Translations under genes and position numbers: made by a program
The notes under the pieces: generated by a model
What the model was told of the DNA's origin: nothing
What the model saw: the letters and a program-made list of their open reading frames with translations, nothing else
Databases searched by the model: none
In this document: in pieces, positions 21,891-35,600 of the stretch
Position numbering within the stretch: position 1 is the first letter of the stretch
Layout of the letters: each line of letters opens with the position of its first letter
DNA from: Lutraria lutraria
Taxonomy: Eukaryota; Mollusca; Bivalvia; Venerida; Mactridae
Length of the DNA: 64,000 nucleotides
Reading direction: 5' to 3'
Assembly (NCBI GenBank): GCA_964023205.1
Contig: OZ026842.1
Span: forward strand, 6,176,408 to 6,240,407

Positions 21891-23814
21891 TGACTGCTGA
21901 ATGAAATAAAACTGGTTTGTAAGAATGCCACCTAATGGATATTGATCTAGAGGAAGAAGGCCGCTGCTTTGTGTCTTTGATATGTCTTTCAAAGCCTCGA
22001 ATGGCCGCAACGTAGTTTGGAGGGTTTCACTTCTTGAGGAAAGCATCAACCAGTTGTTTCCATTCTTGTGATGTTGGCGCCGTCTCTCGGGATGCAGCCA
22101 TGTTTTCTCAATATGTGTAGTGCTTAACTGATATATGTTTAGGTGTTGCTGAAATACTAAATGATGCGCAATAGCACCAACATACTGCAGTTTCAGGCGT
22201 CGAATAACTTTCATTTTGACGGAAGGATAACTACAGTGAAACTTCGTTATCTGGAGGACTCCACAGACCAGACTTAATGCTCGAAATAAGCCTAGTGCTC
22301 GTTTTAATGAAAAAATCAACAATGTACATCATGTTTATCATTATGTCAACTTGTGTTATATGCGCGACATGCTTAAAACTGATTATGAAAAACTACATAT
22401 TGTTCGTAAATCCATCTAAAAATCATAACAAGAATCTACAATGATGATTGATTATGGTGGAGTTATATTTGAATACAAATGTCATACTTAACTGTTTGTG
22501 TTTATCCATTAATACGTAGAAGTTCAAATTTAACAGACAATTCATTTTATTAAAGTAGATTATATATAAAAAATGCATTAGGCAGGTGTTTCACTCGCCG
22601 AATGTGGGAATAGTAAATGTAAATCGACAGCAGATAAAACAAACAGTTTATTGGCATATCAAGTTACGAGATGACCAACATGATGTAGCGTTTCAGTTTA
22701 TTAAGTCAAGCCAGATCAAAATACTTTTATTCACTCATTTCATGATACATGAATAAATGAGGTAAACAATTAACATTTTAGTTGAGGCTCGTTGACATTG
22801 ATGGGAAATAATCATACTAGCATGCAGAAGATGAACATAAACAGATAAACAAATATAAAAAACATCAAAGCTCTGAAGGTTCTGTTGTTATTCGGAACTA
22901 CAAAGCAGTCAAAAGTTGAATTTCTTTGTAGGGTGAGTTTTTGAATCCGAACGATAATTCGCATGCAGACTTAAGTACTACTTACGCTTTTCTACACCCG
23001 CTTTGCAGTAGTTAAAGTTGTTCCCGTTCCATGTGCTTTCAGTACTTTGATTTATGATTCCCATCTTATCACCAAAAGTAGTTCAGCAAATAGCATAATA
23101 TTATATAGTCTACATTACCTGCCTCATCGTATACTCAACTTATGCAGAATGTAATATCTCTTACATGAAGACACACTCGAAGAAGGAAGAAGTTACACGT
23201 TATGAGCATTAAATTAATCAATTATAATAATTTTTCAATTATCTGGTTGACACTCGGTTATTATCGCATCGTCCATGAATTCAATGATGACTTCTATACG
23301 TTAGCAATAGAAGCTAGGAACCAGACTAAATTAGCATATATAGCACGAGGATTATGACGACATCCTTCCTTGAAATGTGTGTACTGATAGTAAATATTGT
23401 AGTAATCCGAGGGATAGGATTGTTTGGATTTTTTACGACTGTTTTGTATTGCTCGTTTACGATATTGCATAGTCATCTGATTTTGATTCTGATTATATGC
23501 ACGTAATATTTGAATTTGTATTTATGCCATTGAATTGAAAAACAGGGAACTATGTTCGTAGGCGGAAGGTTAATGGAAGCTGTTCGGTATGCAGAATTTA
23601 AGAAAACTGAGCGATTCTTGAAATAAGGTAATAACTTTTTTGTTCGTACCGAACAACAATAATACGATAGTAGAGTACATTGGATTGAATTTCTTTACAT
23701 GAGAAGAGAAAAAGGATGATGTGCAATACGGACACCGGAGAGTCACAAAAAAGTGAAAAAACGAAAAGAGGTTTATTTAAAATTAGATTAGGATGGGAAA
23801 AAGTACTTCTTGGT
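21891..23814. other. Gene-free stretch with a possible transposon remnant
   Basis: ACTACAGTGAAACTTCGTTA at about 22231 resembles a pogo/Tc1-type terminus. The minus-strand frame at 21855-22322 overlaps this and has no domain I recognise. The rest shows nothing. Confidence 0.4.
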
Positions 23815-24003
23815 TTCAAACCTGTGTTAACCGCCACCTCAGAGTAACGACCACCATTTGAATCATGGCCATTCTTTGACAAAAAAAATCATTGATTATA
23901 CAATGTATAATATACAACAAACTGACATTCAATTAAACTATGATGTCATCTGTCAATAAAGACCATATATTGTCTTTCCCAGGAGTGGCCTTTGTTTGAC
24001 TGC
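23815..24003. repeat. AAGGCC-type MITE
   Basis: The left end AAACCTGTGTTAACCGCCACC and right end GAGTGGCCTTTGTTTGACTG are inverted. The interior holds AAAATCATTGATTATACAAT and CAACAAACTGAC. Confidence 0.65.
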
Positions 24004-24194
24004 ACACTATTACGCTTTAGGGGTTGTCGAAAGAGACGTTGACATGTTCATGTATACGTATTGACTTTAGTTCTAATTATCAGCCAGATTTGTTAGATGC
24101 TATAGAATACAATCATGCGCGTTTACACTCAGTCTGGTACCTCTAGTAGACTTCGAACATACATGTGTGCAATTACTCGTCTAAATTTGTTGAA

Positions 24195-24322
24195 GACAGA
24201 CAAGTCTCTACCTTCTCATATAAAGAGACATGGTCCGAAGTAGCGGGGCTCGAACCCATGACCCTCTATCAGTGAGAGGTACGTTACAGTGATTTGAAGT
24301 CAGCGACTCGACCACGGAGGCG
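24195..24322 (-). repeat. SINE, CCTCCGTGGTCGA family, minus strand (partial)
   Basis: On the minus strand: CGCCTCCGTGGTCGAGTCG, GGTTCGAGCCCCGCTAC-like B box, then CATGTCTCTTTATATGAGAA. The flank after the head (ACCTTGAACAATAGAATAAG) matches the flank of the 16085-16352 copy, so the two loci share sequence beyond the SINE. Confidence 0.7.
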
Positions 24323-25081
24323 AGTAAATCATTATCGAATGACAGTGGACCTTGAACAATAGAATAAGATTGTGAAACTGAGTATATTTTATATATATTA
24401 TATGAAATTACATATACTGATATTTAAAATACATCTGATGAAATTAATCATCCATGGTAAATGCTACAGAATACATTATCGATCCTGGAAAGTGTGTGAT
24501 TTCTGATTCCTAATAGGACAAAAAAGCTCAAGTTTTAGATAGCACATATTTGTGTATACTTAAGCGCAAAAATTGTTTGTTTATTGTTAGCCGACTTACC
24601 TTAATTTTTGCCCGCTACACAAGACTTCTTATCATGCCTAAGGAACCGTAAAACGACTGTTTCACTATTTTTCCTTTCCGCATACATTTAAAAATGATAA
24701 AAAATAATAATGCCCTACCTACATAGTACAAACCAAATATTAATAATAAGCATAAAACTAGAAACAAGCATTTGCAACCTAAAACACATTGAGTACAGAC
24801 TTTTAATGGAAAAACATGATATTCAGTATTTTTTCGCAGACATATTCCACTCTTTAATATGTTTGGTGTTATCAGAAGGGAAATTACACAGCATTTGAAT
24901 CTTTTTTCTCCTAATATGTCCCAGTAAACATATTAATGCATACAGTATAACAAAAAAAAGTAGAAGATCTTTTGATACACGACTGATGATCGTCTAGGCT
25001 TGAAATAAAAAAAAAGAATAGAAACATAACTCTAGCAGACGTGTTAATATATACTGAACCGTAAATCAAAGACACCCTACA
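24323..25081. other. Gene-free stretch
   Basis: No supported feature. Confidence 0.45.
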
Positions 25082-25252
25082 CACAGTCAACCCTGTGACC
25101 AAGTCCCAAACTCTTGGGAAATGTAGCCTTTATTGGCACGTGGCCTTTATTCGGTGGTCAGTTTGTTCTGACAGTTTTTTCCGTGAAATAATGGCCTTTA
25201 TTTAAAGACTGGCATTTATTCGAAGGTAGTCGCAAACACAGGTTTGACAGAA
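25082..25252. repeat. AAGGCC-type MITE
   Basis: Ends CACAGTCAACCCTGTGACC and CAAACACAGGTTTGACAG; interior with GTGGCCTTTATTCGGTGG and AATGGCCTTTATTTAAAG. Confidence 0.75.
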
Positions 25253-25283
25253 GTTAACATCTTTATGATCAACAAAAGTTAAT

Positions 25284-25356
25284 GTACAAAATATCTTAAA
25301 TTATTAATATTTATTTTAACTTAAAATAAATATTAATAATTTAAGATATTTTGTAC
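25284..25356. repeat. Perfect 73-bp palindrome
   Basis: The arms 25284-25319 and 25321-25356 are exact reverse complements over 36 bp with one C between them. The outer ends read GTACAAAATATC and GATATTTTGTAC. Confidence 0.97.
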
Positions 25357-28300
25357 TTACAACAACAGAGGCTCAGGTCATCTAAAACTGAACATTAATG
25401 ATTATAACAAAAAAACATCCGTTTCAGTTGTGCAATATTTATGTAAGTTCATACAAAAGCAGATTATAAACATTACTGATAGCATTTACCCCATTGAATT
25501 CATATTGTCAAGGATACAATTACATTATTACTAGTAGTTTCAACATAGCTTATACCTGCATTATTTTCTATTCAACAATCTACACAAAAGAATACATAAG
25601 TTTTAATTCATGACATACTAAAAGTCACAATGTAGTACTTGCAGGACAGCTGGTACAAACTTTATCACAATGAGTGCATTCAGAACAAAATGTATACAAG
25701 GTAATAAAGATTTAAGATTAACAGTTGTCTCTTAATTTCTTGTTCATATAAAAATGGATACTGCAAAACAGTAGTTGAATCCATATCATGAACTGTCTAT
25801 GTCTTAATTAATTAATGTCATCATAAATGGTACACGAAGTCCTCAAAAGAATCTGTGAATACAAAGTACATCATTTCAATTCATATAATGTCTTCATATT
25901 TTATACATGTACAAATACAAGTGAAATATCTTAAATGATGTAATTTTAGGTAACTATAATTTTGTAAAGATTAATGATTAATAAGCAATGGTAAAACATA
26001 CTTTCAATGAATTGTAATAAATTAATGAGTTTATGCATTATTTTATTATTTTTAAACAAATTGTTAGAAAAACAATGAATGAAAATGATTATATCTTATA
26101 AATTGCTGCATGTTGAGTCGATCAGCAATATCATGTTTGATGTCAACAACAAATGTATTGATACTGCATTTTTCTGTAAGTCATGTTGGAACCTGTTTAC
26201 ATAGCCCAACCCACAAATACTCTCTGGTATACCAGCAAGAGTTACGCATTTTTAACAACAGAAAACTACGGTGTTAAAAAGCTCACAGTCCATGAAATTA
26301 GCCAATAAGTATCCGTATTTTTCATAGATATAGAAAAATAATGAGTTCGGCGTAGCATCCATATTCGTTTTGTTTTTATCTAAGTAAATTTCTTAAAGTT
26401 AAGACACCTCGTACCTTGACTTAACTTTTAAGATAAAAAATCGTCGATCTAAGAATTTTTCTAAGATTTTTTTCACTCTAAGACGAAAGTTAAGAAAACT
26501 CTTGCAAAGATAGCAAAACTTGGCGAAAACTAAGATAAGTTAGACATTCTTAGATAATTTTTCATCTTAGTTAGTTTGTGAATACGGGCCCTGTATAAAC
26601 AGTACAATCAATTTCTGCAATTTTATGGCAATTTCCATCCGTCTTAATTGAAATGATATCCAACAAATATAACTCGACGTGCCCAATTTTTTGTAAATAA
26701 TGTGAGATGCGTATAAAAATCAATAATCAGGTAAAGTTAGCAACCATATAAAGGGATCTCAAAAATATGAATTTATTATCCGTCCTTTGTTTACACATCA
26801 TTGAAAAAATAAATATACAAAGTAGTTAATCTATATTATTTTATGATATGTTTTTATAAGTGACATGTGGACGTATGCCAAAATGATATATTAAGCATAT
26901 ACTTATTTTATCAAAAATGTATTAATAATAAATTTCATTTAATGAAATATCATCGTCTATTTAAGGCCTATTAGAGCAATAGATGAAATGATAGTAAAAT
27001 ATAAGAAATATATATTACTTGATCTGTAACAATATTTACATAATACTTTCCATTAGGTATATCTCATAAAATAGTTTTCAGATGCTTTTTCTTATTTTTT
27101 TGCAACATGGTTAAAAAATACTGTGCTGTATTTCTATAATAAGTATGTACTTTGTGATAAAACAAAAATTGGAACGTTTTTATTGCAAGTAAAATTCATT
27201 TTCACATTTATCTAGGTAAAATAAGACCTACTTCAATTTTAACATCCAAAAAGCTAATGGGGCTTTTACAATAATGAAAACCATGATCTTTTTTTTTTTT
27301 TTTTATAATATCAACAAATTGGGTTATAAATATTTATACGGAAGTAAAGTAAAATATTTCACAGATTCTAATATTTTCATCCATGTTGAAATATGTTTTA
27401 GTCTTCAACCTCAATTATCCTAAAACTTGATTCAACGCGTCTATTTTTTATAACCCTGTATAATACATCATGCTGTGGCTGTATATATATGGGTACCTAA
27501 TCAGCAGATATGATCATCGCCAAGTACACGTTGTTTCCGTAAACGTACGTAAATGTCCGAGATTTGCCGAACGATTGACGAATTGAACTTAAAAAAATGT
27601 AAGGGATAGTTTTAAAAATCATCAAAAGGGTCGAAGAAGATATTATTTGATTGTTTTCATATTTTACACGGTGAATGAAATTAAATTTTCAAAACGAATG
27701 CAATGAGTACAAATTTGATCACATTTCCCCCAAAAAAGTTATGATGCTGAAAACATCAAATTTTCATTGAAAAATCTACCAATTTTACGCGTTTTACAAT
27801 GAATATAGAGGGAATCGATAGGTGTCTTTTTCAAACGCAAAAGGGTCGAAGAAAGCATTAATTTAGAATAATAAAAAATACACCATAAGAAAGATAAAAG
27901 ATTTATTAAACTTTTGTGATGAGTACAAATTTCGTATTTTAAATAGAATAAAAGTTATGACTATTATAGCGAAAATCCCCTTCTTTGTTTAATGTAAATT
28001 TTTTATCGATTTTCTAAATCAGCATGTCCGCGAAAGTTGGGTATGAATACTTTATAATCATAGAAAATTGTAGTCATGCCTAGTCATGATAATATATAGT
28101 ATAGCTTACAGGCAATCACTTTGAAAGGAAACATCCTTGTATATTGTTCCCAGATGTAACTTCAAAAACTATTTTGTATTATCTTACGAGACAGTCGGTT
28201 TATATCAGCCCATGAAATATTATATAGAGAGACCGGATGAGACAGGGAATGGAATATAGTATTCCCCGTCTTCTGGCCAACGCAGAGTTCTTTCCCCTTT

Positions 28301-29478
28301 TGTAATTACGCCATTTGCTATATTCAGTTTTGTTTACATTAGAATACGATTGCTTGTCGTTTTCTCGTCAAATTTGTCTGAACTAATCAACTATATCGTA
28401 TGTAAGTACATAATCGATTACTGATTTTTTAATAATCAACCCATCTAAGTGTCTGAACTGTAGCTTTATTTGCAAGATAGACATATTTGCATAAAATGTA
28501 AAGACTAAAGTAGTAAATTATATGACTTCGTGAAATCTAACCTCCTTATGATATAAATGTTACGTGTATAAGTCGATGTTTTTTTGACGATGAAGTAGGC
28601 AATACATTGCATTTCAACGTAAAAGTCAGTTGTTCTTGAACAACTAATATGTATATACTGTCGCCTCGTATTTCTGTGGTAATTATCATCAAAAGTAAAA
28701 AAACTCAATTAAAAGCACTTACATGTACCTTGCATTAATCAGCCGGTATTTCACTTGTTTTATTTATTCTGGCATGTTTTGGATTTTTTTTGATTTTTCT
28801 CCCACTTGCATGAATTTTATTAAATTACATTCTGAATGGACAGACGTTGGCAAACATATTTTAAAGGCACATATATTCTCATAGTCATACTTCTGCGGTA
28901 ACCACTTCATCAAGTTCATGACTCACCCCATAATTATTGCTAAAACAATTGCGTAAGATGGAGATTTGGAAATGTTGTAAATCTAGGCAGTTAATATGTT
29001 ACAATGTATGGATTATATCAGGATTGTTTAGATCTCTGTTTGAATCAATAATTGCATTCTCTGTTCATGGGGCCTTGTATGTTGTTGGGATGGTGTATTT
29101 AGACCTAATGGCCACATGAACCAAAAAAAACACTTTAATAATATAAAATTATTATATTGATATCTATATATTCATTGTTTATACTGTGTAAACTTATGAA
29201 ATCTGTACTATTTTCTTGGTTCCGAAATTTCTCCCTCTATTTCAATGTAAAATTAATTAGACTTCTGAATTCTAGAACTTACAAATTCAGAATCCAGTTG
29301 ATATTCATAATTTTTGGTTTATGTAAGTGCAATCTTACTTCCAAAATGCGGACAGTGCTGAATGTATCAACCTTGATAAGTCCCATTTGGCCGGTCCCAT
29401 GGTTGTCCGGATTTCAGAAGTTACACTGTAGTAATGATTAAGTTTCTTATGCATTTCAATACTGTATTTTAGAAAAAA
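25357..29478. other. Gene-free 4.1-kb stretch before ACOT9
   Basis: AT-rich and without supported exons. It contains a TTAAGACACC / CTAAGATAAG repeat (26380-26595), a T20-type tract near 27290, and scattered short A/T runs. A proximal promoter for ACOT9 would lie near its right end, but no clear core element is seen. Confidence 0.5.
26380..26595. repeat. Dispersed repeat ending GAATACGGGCCC
   Basis: Contains direct and inverted blocks of TTAAG / CTTAA (AAAGTTAAGACACC, GACTTAACTTTTAAG, ATCTTAGTTAGTTTGTGAAT) and ends with GAATACGGGCCC. I recognise this end as common in bivalve sequence. Confidence 0.45.
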
Positions 29479-29606
29479 ATGAAGCCATTGAACAACTTAG
29501 TTTGCATATTTAATCGTGGCTGTACCAATAAATTGTGGAAGAGATGCCTGTTATCTAGTTCAGGGAATACTCCAGATGGACAAACTCTTACAATACAAGA
29601 AAGTAG
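29479..29606 (+). CDS. ACOT9: ACOT9 exon 1 (mitochondrial presequence)
   Basis: The ATG at 29479 is followed by Arg/Lys/Ser-rich codons. Donor GTAG/GTGCAT leaves phase 2, which is required by exon 2. The donor is weak, so this boundary is less sure than the others. Confidence 0.7.
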
Positions 29607-32600
29607 GTGCATGTCTTACTTTTTGTCTGTGAACAACATTTAATGAGTTATCAGGCTGAAAATAAAGATAAGTTTGTTTGGAGTGCTCGGACCTACTCAC
29701 AAAAATCCTAATGTTAGCTCATAATTTTTTGGGGGGCATTTTCTTTATAATAAAAAAAATCCTTACCTACATGTACCTACCCAGTGCTAATGTAGTAAAA
29801 TTCTGAGTCAGAGCACTCCAAACTAACTTATTTTTATATTCAGTCTTATGGAATATTGTGATGAACACAAGAGTATGTGTTATCTTTACAAATTTATTGA
29901 TCCTGAAGAAGGCAATAAACAAAATTTTTGAAGACGAAAAAAATGATATCATAAGGGGAGGTACATTGAAACTCCTTAATATTCTACATGACAAAATAAA
30001 CAGAGTTTTCAATCAAAAACAGCATAAAATGCTGAGTATCCTATGTAAGACTATTGTTATACAGTACAACCTATGTAGAGCAACTCCCTGTGGGGGCTGC
30101 TAATATTGGCCGTTGTTTAGAGGTTGTTGCTCTACAGAGGTTAAATTTATAGTAAATATCAGTTTAGAGAAATTTTGAAGGTGTTGTTATAGAGAGTTTG
30201 TTGCTCTACAGAGGGCCGCTCTGGAGAGGTTGTACTGTACTTAAAATCGAACATTATAATGTAAAATTAAGCAGGAAACTCACTCCAGGACCTGTAAGTT
30301 AAACAGTCCTTAGGAAGACCAGAGTTACAAAATCCATGTAAAGAAGACTAAAAGAATCAGGCTTTCAATGCTGTTGACCAGAAAAAATTGTTTTTACAAG
30401 TCTAATTATTTATGTAGACCTGGACAGGCACATAATTATGAAGCAGTTATTTGTATTTGATAATAATTTAATGTTACGCTTGTAAGAAAAATATTTATTC
30501 TGAAGCATTTTTATAACAAGGTTTATATATAAATGTAATCCATTGTGCCTGATTGCGTAACAATACCACCTGAATCCTGTGAAGTTATTCTGTCAATCTT
30601 TATTGTGTTACTTTTGATATATTTCAGCCAGATCAAAATTGAAACATTTAGTTGGTGCTCAGCTTGTGTGGGGGTTGGTATCAGTGTTTCTTTATAGTTT
30701 ATTTCTATATTTACCACGTTTCTGTTTCTTGAAAATGTGCCAAGATAAGCTAAATGTAAATATCTGAATTTCTGATTTAATTAACTGATCTGAAATTTGC
30801 TAGGAATAAAATACTTGTACACTCTATTGAAATGCCCAGTTGCCTTGATTTGGTCATTTGTTAGATTGTTACATGATATTATGTCCCCTGGCTCATTTTT
30901 AGAACTACATGTACATTTTTTATAGAATAGAATATATTTATTTGCATATCTATATCTAGAAATTGTATTATGACAATCGCCAATGTTTCATAGAGACTAA
31001 TCTGTGTTATTTGTTAATTTCATTCCCTGAAATATATTCTTGCTTTGAATGTACAGTTAATCCTGTGTAAACAGCCACCTCCAAATAAAGGCCACCTGTG
31101 AATTAAGGCAATTTAAAAAACATCATTGATTATCTAGCACAAAATGACCTCCAAATAAAGGCCACCTGTTAATAAAGAACACATTATGTATTTCCCAAGA
31201 GTGGCCTTTGTTGTCACTTTATTTTGCATTTTGCTATCTGTGGCACAAATGTTTTATGATATTTTAGATCATCAGCTGATGCAGAAACTGTTCCACCTGT
31301 GCCTTTGTCGCAGGATGATTTACCTGTGAAGAGAATGTCAGACAGTTTTAGGAAGGCCATTATACCACTTGGTTCAAATCCCCGTCTGAAAGAGAAATAT
31401 ATAAATTACTACAACGGTATAAGGTTTGGTCGAATATTAGAAGATCTCGATACATTCGCAGGTTAGTTGAATCAACGTTTGTGAAGTGTGGTCAAGTGGC
31501 TAAGGTCGCTGACTTCAAATCACTGTAACCTCTCACTGATAGAGGGTTGTGGGTTCCAGCCCGGCTACCGACCATGTCACTTTATGTGAGAAAGTAGGCA
31601 GTTGCTTGCGAAGAATGGGAGTCCAGTACTGCCTTTTCCCATGAACTATGGTTAGATGATCTGTCTGCCTCATATGACTCTGACTATTTAAAAGGGCATC
31701 ACAAACAAACAAACTGTTGTAAAAAAATTACCGCAAATGGCAAATCCATAGATCTGATCATTTTCATTGCATTGCTTATGATTAATGGTGTGATGTAAAT
31801 CCTATTAAAAGAACTCGTTCGATTATGAGATGAAATGTTTATTCAATTTTTGTCAATTTCAATCACATAAATTGCAAGACAAGTGTGTAATAGATCAATG
31901 CGACAAAAATGTGGACATACATAATAATGTGTTATATGTGTCTATTTTTAGTGGCTATCAGTTATACGCATACATTAGATCCTACCTGTGAGGAGAGGAA
32001 GTCACCCCTGAGCATTGTCACTGCTCTGGTAGATAGAATAGGTACTTCTAATATACTTCTCATTGTAAACAATTGATTATAAATTTAATTAAAAAATATT
32101 TTATTTCTAATCCATTGATTTTTTTATTTCAATCTGTTTAATTTTTCATGCTACAATGATCCATTCAATTAATTGTTTTAAATAAACCAGACATTTTTAT
32201 TCAAGATTATAATGAACATTCATGCATTGCGCCATTTCCTTACTAATTTATATAATTTATATACTAAATCAATATAGAATTAAGGTGGTTCATGTGCTCC
32301 AGTGGTTATTGTCTCTGACTTATAATCACTGGGCCCTCACTACTGTGTGTTTAAGACCAGGCAAATTCCATATGTCTAGAAGCTTTCTTACTAGCTTATG
32401 AAAGGTTCTACCCAGGTGTATGCTGGAAAAGTTGCCAAACAACCTGCCAGTGAAAAGAAGACTGCATTTAATGAGCACATATGCCTCCAATGGCATGCCT
32501 GATGCTAGAAACATTAAATCTAATTCACCTTGTACAGACAGACGGACGTAAAAGACAATCTTCTTATGCCACTGCATCATTAGATGCTGGGGGTATCAAA

Positions 32601-35600
32601 ATTTTCAAGCCATGTTACTTATAAACTCAGCTGCGATACTAATATCAACCTATTCATGTGTTTCATTGTTTCCAAACAGAATTGAGTAGGGAAGGTATTG
32701 TACCTAATAAGGACATAATGATGTCTGGTAAAGTAACGTGGGCTGGCAAAACATCACTAGAAATAACCATGAACTTAGATCAGGTAAGTGTTTACAGTCA
32801 AACATGCGCACAAAGGCCACCCTTTAGAAGGACAAATTGTGGCCTTTATTTACAGGTAGCCATTATTTAGAGGTCATATTGTTTTAAATACCGGTAATCG
32901 ATGATGTTTTTAAAAAATGGCCTTTATTCACAGGGTGGCTTTTATTTGAAGGTGGCTGCTGTAGTTTTTTCTAGAGCTGTACAGTTTCCCACAGTATTGT
33001 CTGGTAATTATTAACTTAGAAATATTAAAAGAAAAGATATGAGATTTGAACTTGGAAACTGATTTTAAGTTTTATAGACTTGGGGCCAGTTAACAGTTGT
33101 TTCAGTGTTCTATTGTTGTTGTTTTTACCAGGAGGTGGATAATATATGGAAGCATATTATGGTTGCCAAGTTTCTAATGGTTGCGAGGAATCCACAAACA
33201 AAAGGGTATGTTAGTGTGGATTTAACAGTACTTCAGATTGTGTTGCTAATGAAATACTGCTATAAATTAGATATTCTGTCCAGATGATTTAAAAAATTAA
33301 CAGTCAGGGATGTGATTATTTCGCATTTATCTGCAGATTGAAATGCCTGAAGAGTCATTTCTGTGAATTGCTTAAAGCGGCCCCAAAATATGTTAATTCA
33401 AATAATATGAGATTTTTCTTAAGAATTTTCTGCTATTTACATGTTGTGCATGTATATTGTAGATCTGCTGTGATCAACAAACTTAAACCAGAGGGTCCTG
33501 TAGAGGAAATATTGTTTCAAAAGGGTGAAAGTAAGTATTGAAATATGATGTACAAGTTATCTAAGACCATGATGCAAAAATTGTTCAATGTTTTCTTTTC
33601 CTCTATTTGATCCATGTGTAACCATAGGCACTCGATTTCGTGATTTTTATACGTTATTTTTCAATTTCACACATCAAACAACGCAAATCTGTCGAAAGAA
33701 AAATCTTCATTTTTTCCCTTATTGAGTGTATAAAATACTGCAGATAAAACACTAGTGAACTCGCCATCTTTTCGATTGACGGTAGTGACGAAAATAAGCG
33801 TGGGTCCCAGCTTTCCTTGTAAAAGCTGTCAAAACGTTTAAAGTTGGGGAACACTACAACGAAAGCAAGGTTCCCGTGCAGATTAGAAGGAAAGCCGGGA
33901 CCCACGCTTATTTTCGTCACTACCGTCAAACGAAAAGATGGCGAGTTCACTACCTTGGAGTATTTTATACACTCAATAAGGGAAAAAATGAAGATTTTTC
34001 TTTCGACAGATTTGCGTTGTTTGATGTGTTAAATTGAAAAATAACGTCTGTAAACGTATAAAAATCACGAAATCGAGTGCCTATGTGTGTAACAGGAGTG
34101 TTACTGTTTTCTCTGGTAGTAAACATTGTACTAATGGCCAGGGATCGTTTAGCAACTTTACCCAGCTTTAAGTGCAGAGAAAGATTCCTGGGTAGAGCAA
34201 CTGACATTCATTAAGCTAGCTGAATAGCTTCCTCACATTTTCCTCATAAATTCATCTAGTCTCTAGCGGGATTTGGTCTCACAGCTGTGAGGAGCTAGTG
34301 ATCATTAATCAGAGACCATAACCATTTGACAATGTAGAAACCAATCTTCAAACTGTCTATATTGTATAAATTATTATCAAAAATAACAATTCAATTTTGA
34401 AAGCTATATACATGTAGTAAGTTCACTATTTACTTTATAACAGTCTTATTTTTTTATGACAGGTTGCCTGACTATATACTTTATGAAGAAACTCTCTAAA
34501 AGTAGGTTGTCCCCCAAAAGACTTAAAGACTTTCGGGCAGGGGGCAACCTACTAATTCGAAGACTGTTTTAATGTGGGTTACTGTGGAATCATAAATTTT
34601 CGTTGGGAATTTAATTTCGCGGATTTCGTGGGTCGGCTCATCCATGAAATCAAATCCCCACGAATTGAAATGCAGAGATAAGGCATTTCTTGTCAAACTC
34701 AAAATCCACGAATTTATGTCCCCACGANNNNNNNNNNNNNNNNNNNNNNNNNNNNNNNNNNNNNNNNNNNNNNNNNNNNNNNNNNNNNNNNNNNNNNNNN
34801 NNNNNNNNNNNNNNNNNNNNNNNNNNNNNNNNNNNNNNNNNNNNNNNNNNNNNNNNNNNNNNNNNNNNNNNNNNNNNNNNNNNNNNNNNNNNNNNNNNNN
34901 NNNNNNNNNNNNNNNNNNNNNNNNNNNAGAGAATGATGGAGAGTCAAAAGACGCTACTGAAAACTGCACCTAACGAGGAAGAACGTCTTTTAATTCATAA
35001 TCTATTTTTAGAGACAATAGATCCCAAGTAGGTTTGCATTAATTTAAATCACAGCTTCATTTTGTTTTCTTGTATTTTCCCTAGTGTTCAACATCGCACC
35101 AGCATCCTTGTTATTTTGTGAATTCTTTAGTTTTAATGACAGAGGAAGGCCCCAAGCATACACCTGGATAGTACCAATGAACTTCAGTAAGCTTGCTGGA
35201 CATCTTCCTCACATGTGCAATTTGGTGCCAGGTGGGATTCGAACACTCTGCAATAAGTAGGGCTGGTGTCTTCTTGTCAGGGACTATAATCACTCGAACA
35301 ACGAGGCCCCTTGTCCTCTTCTCTAATTCAGAAGTTGGCGTAAAAAAATCAATTTTGTTTCTGGTTACCCAATCTACCCTAATTTTTGCCCTACAACACT
35401 AAACTTTATATTAGACCTGAAAAATTCCTACCAACCTACCCTAATTTTTGCCCTGCAACACTAAACTTTATATTAGACCTGAAAAATTCCTACCTACCTA
35501 CCTACCCTAATTTGTGCCCCGCAACACTAAACTTTATATTAGACCTGAAAAATTCCTACCTACCTACCCTTATTTGTGCCCCGCAACACTAAACTTTATA

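Noticed and set aside
21855..22322. Minus-strand frame of 155 codons
   Set aside because: No domain recognised; overlaps a hairpin element and a transposon-like terminus, and codon pattern is not convincing. It might be a transposon remnant.
29858..30103. 81-codon plus-strand frame in ACOT9 intron 1
   Set aside because: Would need to be an exon between exons 1 and 2, but exons 1 and 2 already join in phase, and the frame has no ACOT9-like sequence and runs into a MITE.
33654..34207. Frames of 62-98 codons on both strands around 33.6-34.2 kb
   Set aside because: They come from the two arms of the foldback element; the same peptide appears in both orientations and again at 55719-56103.
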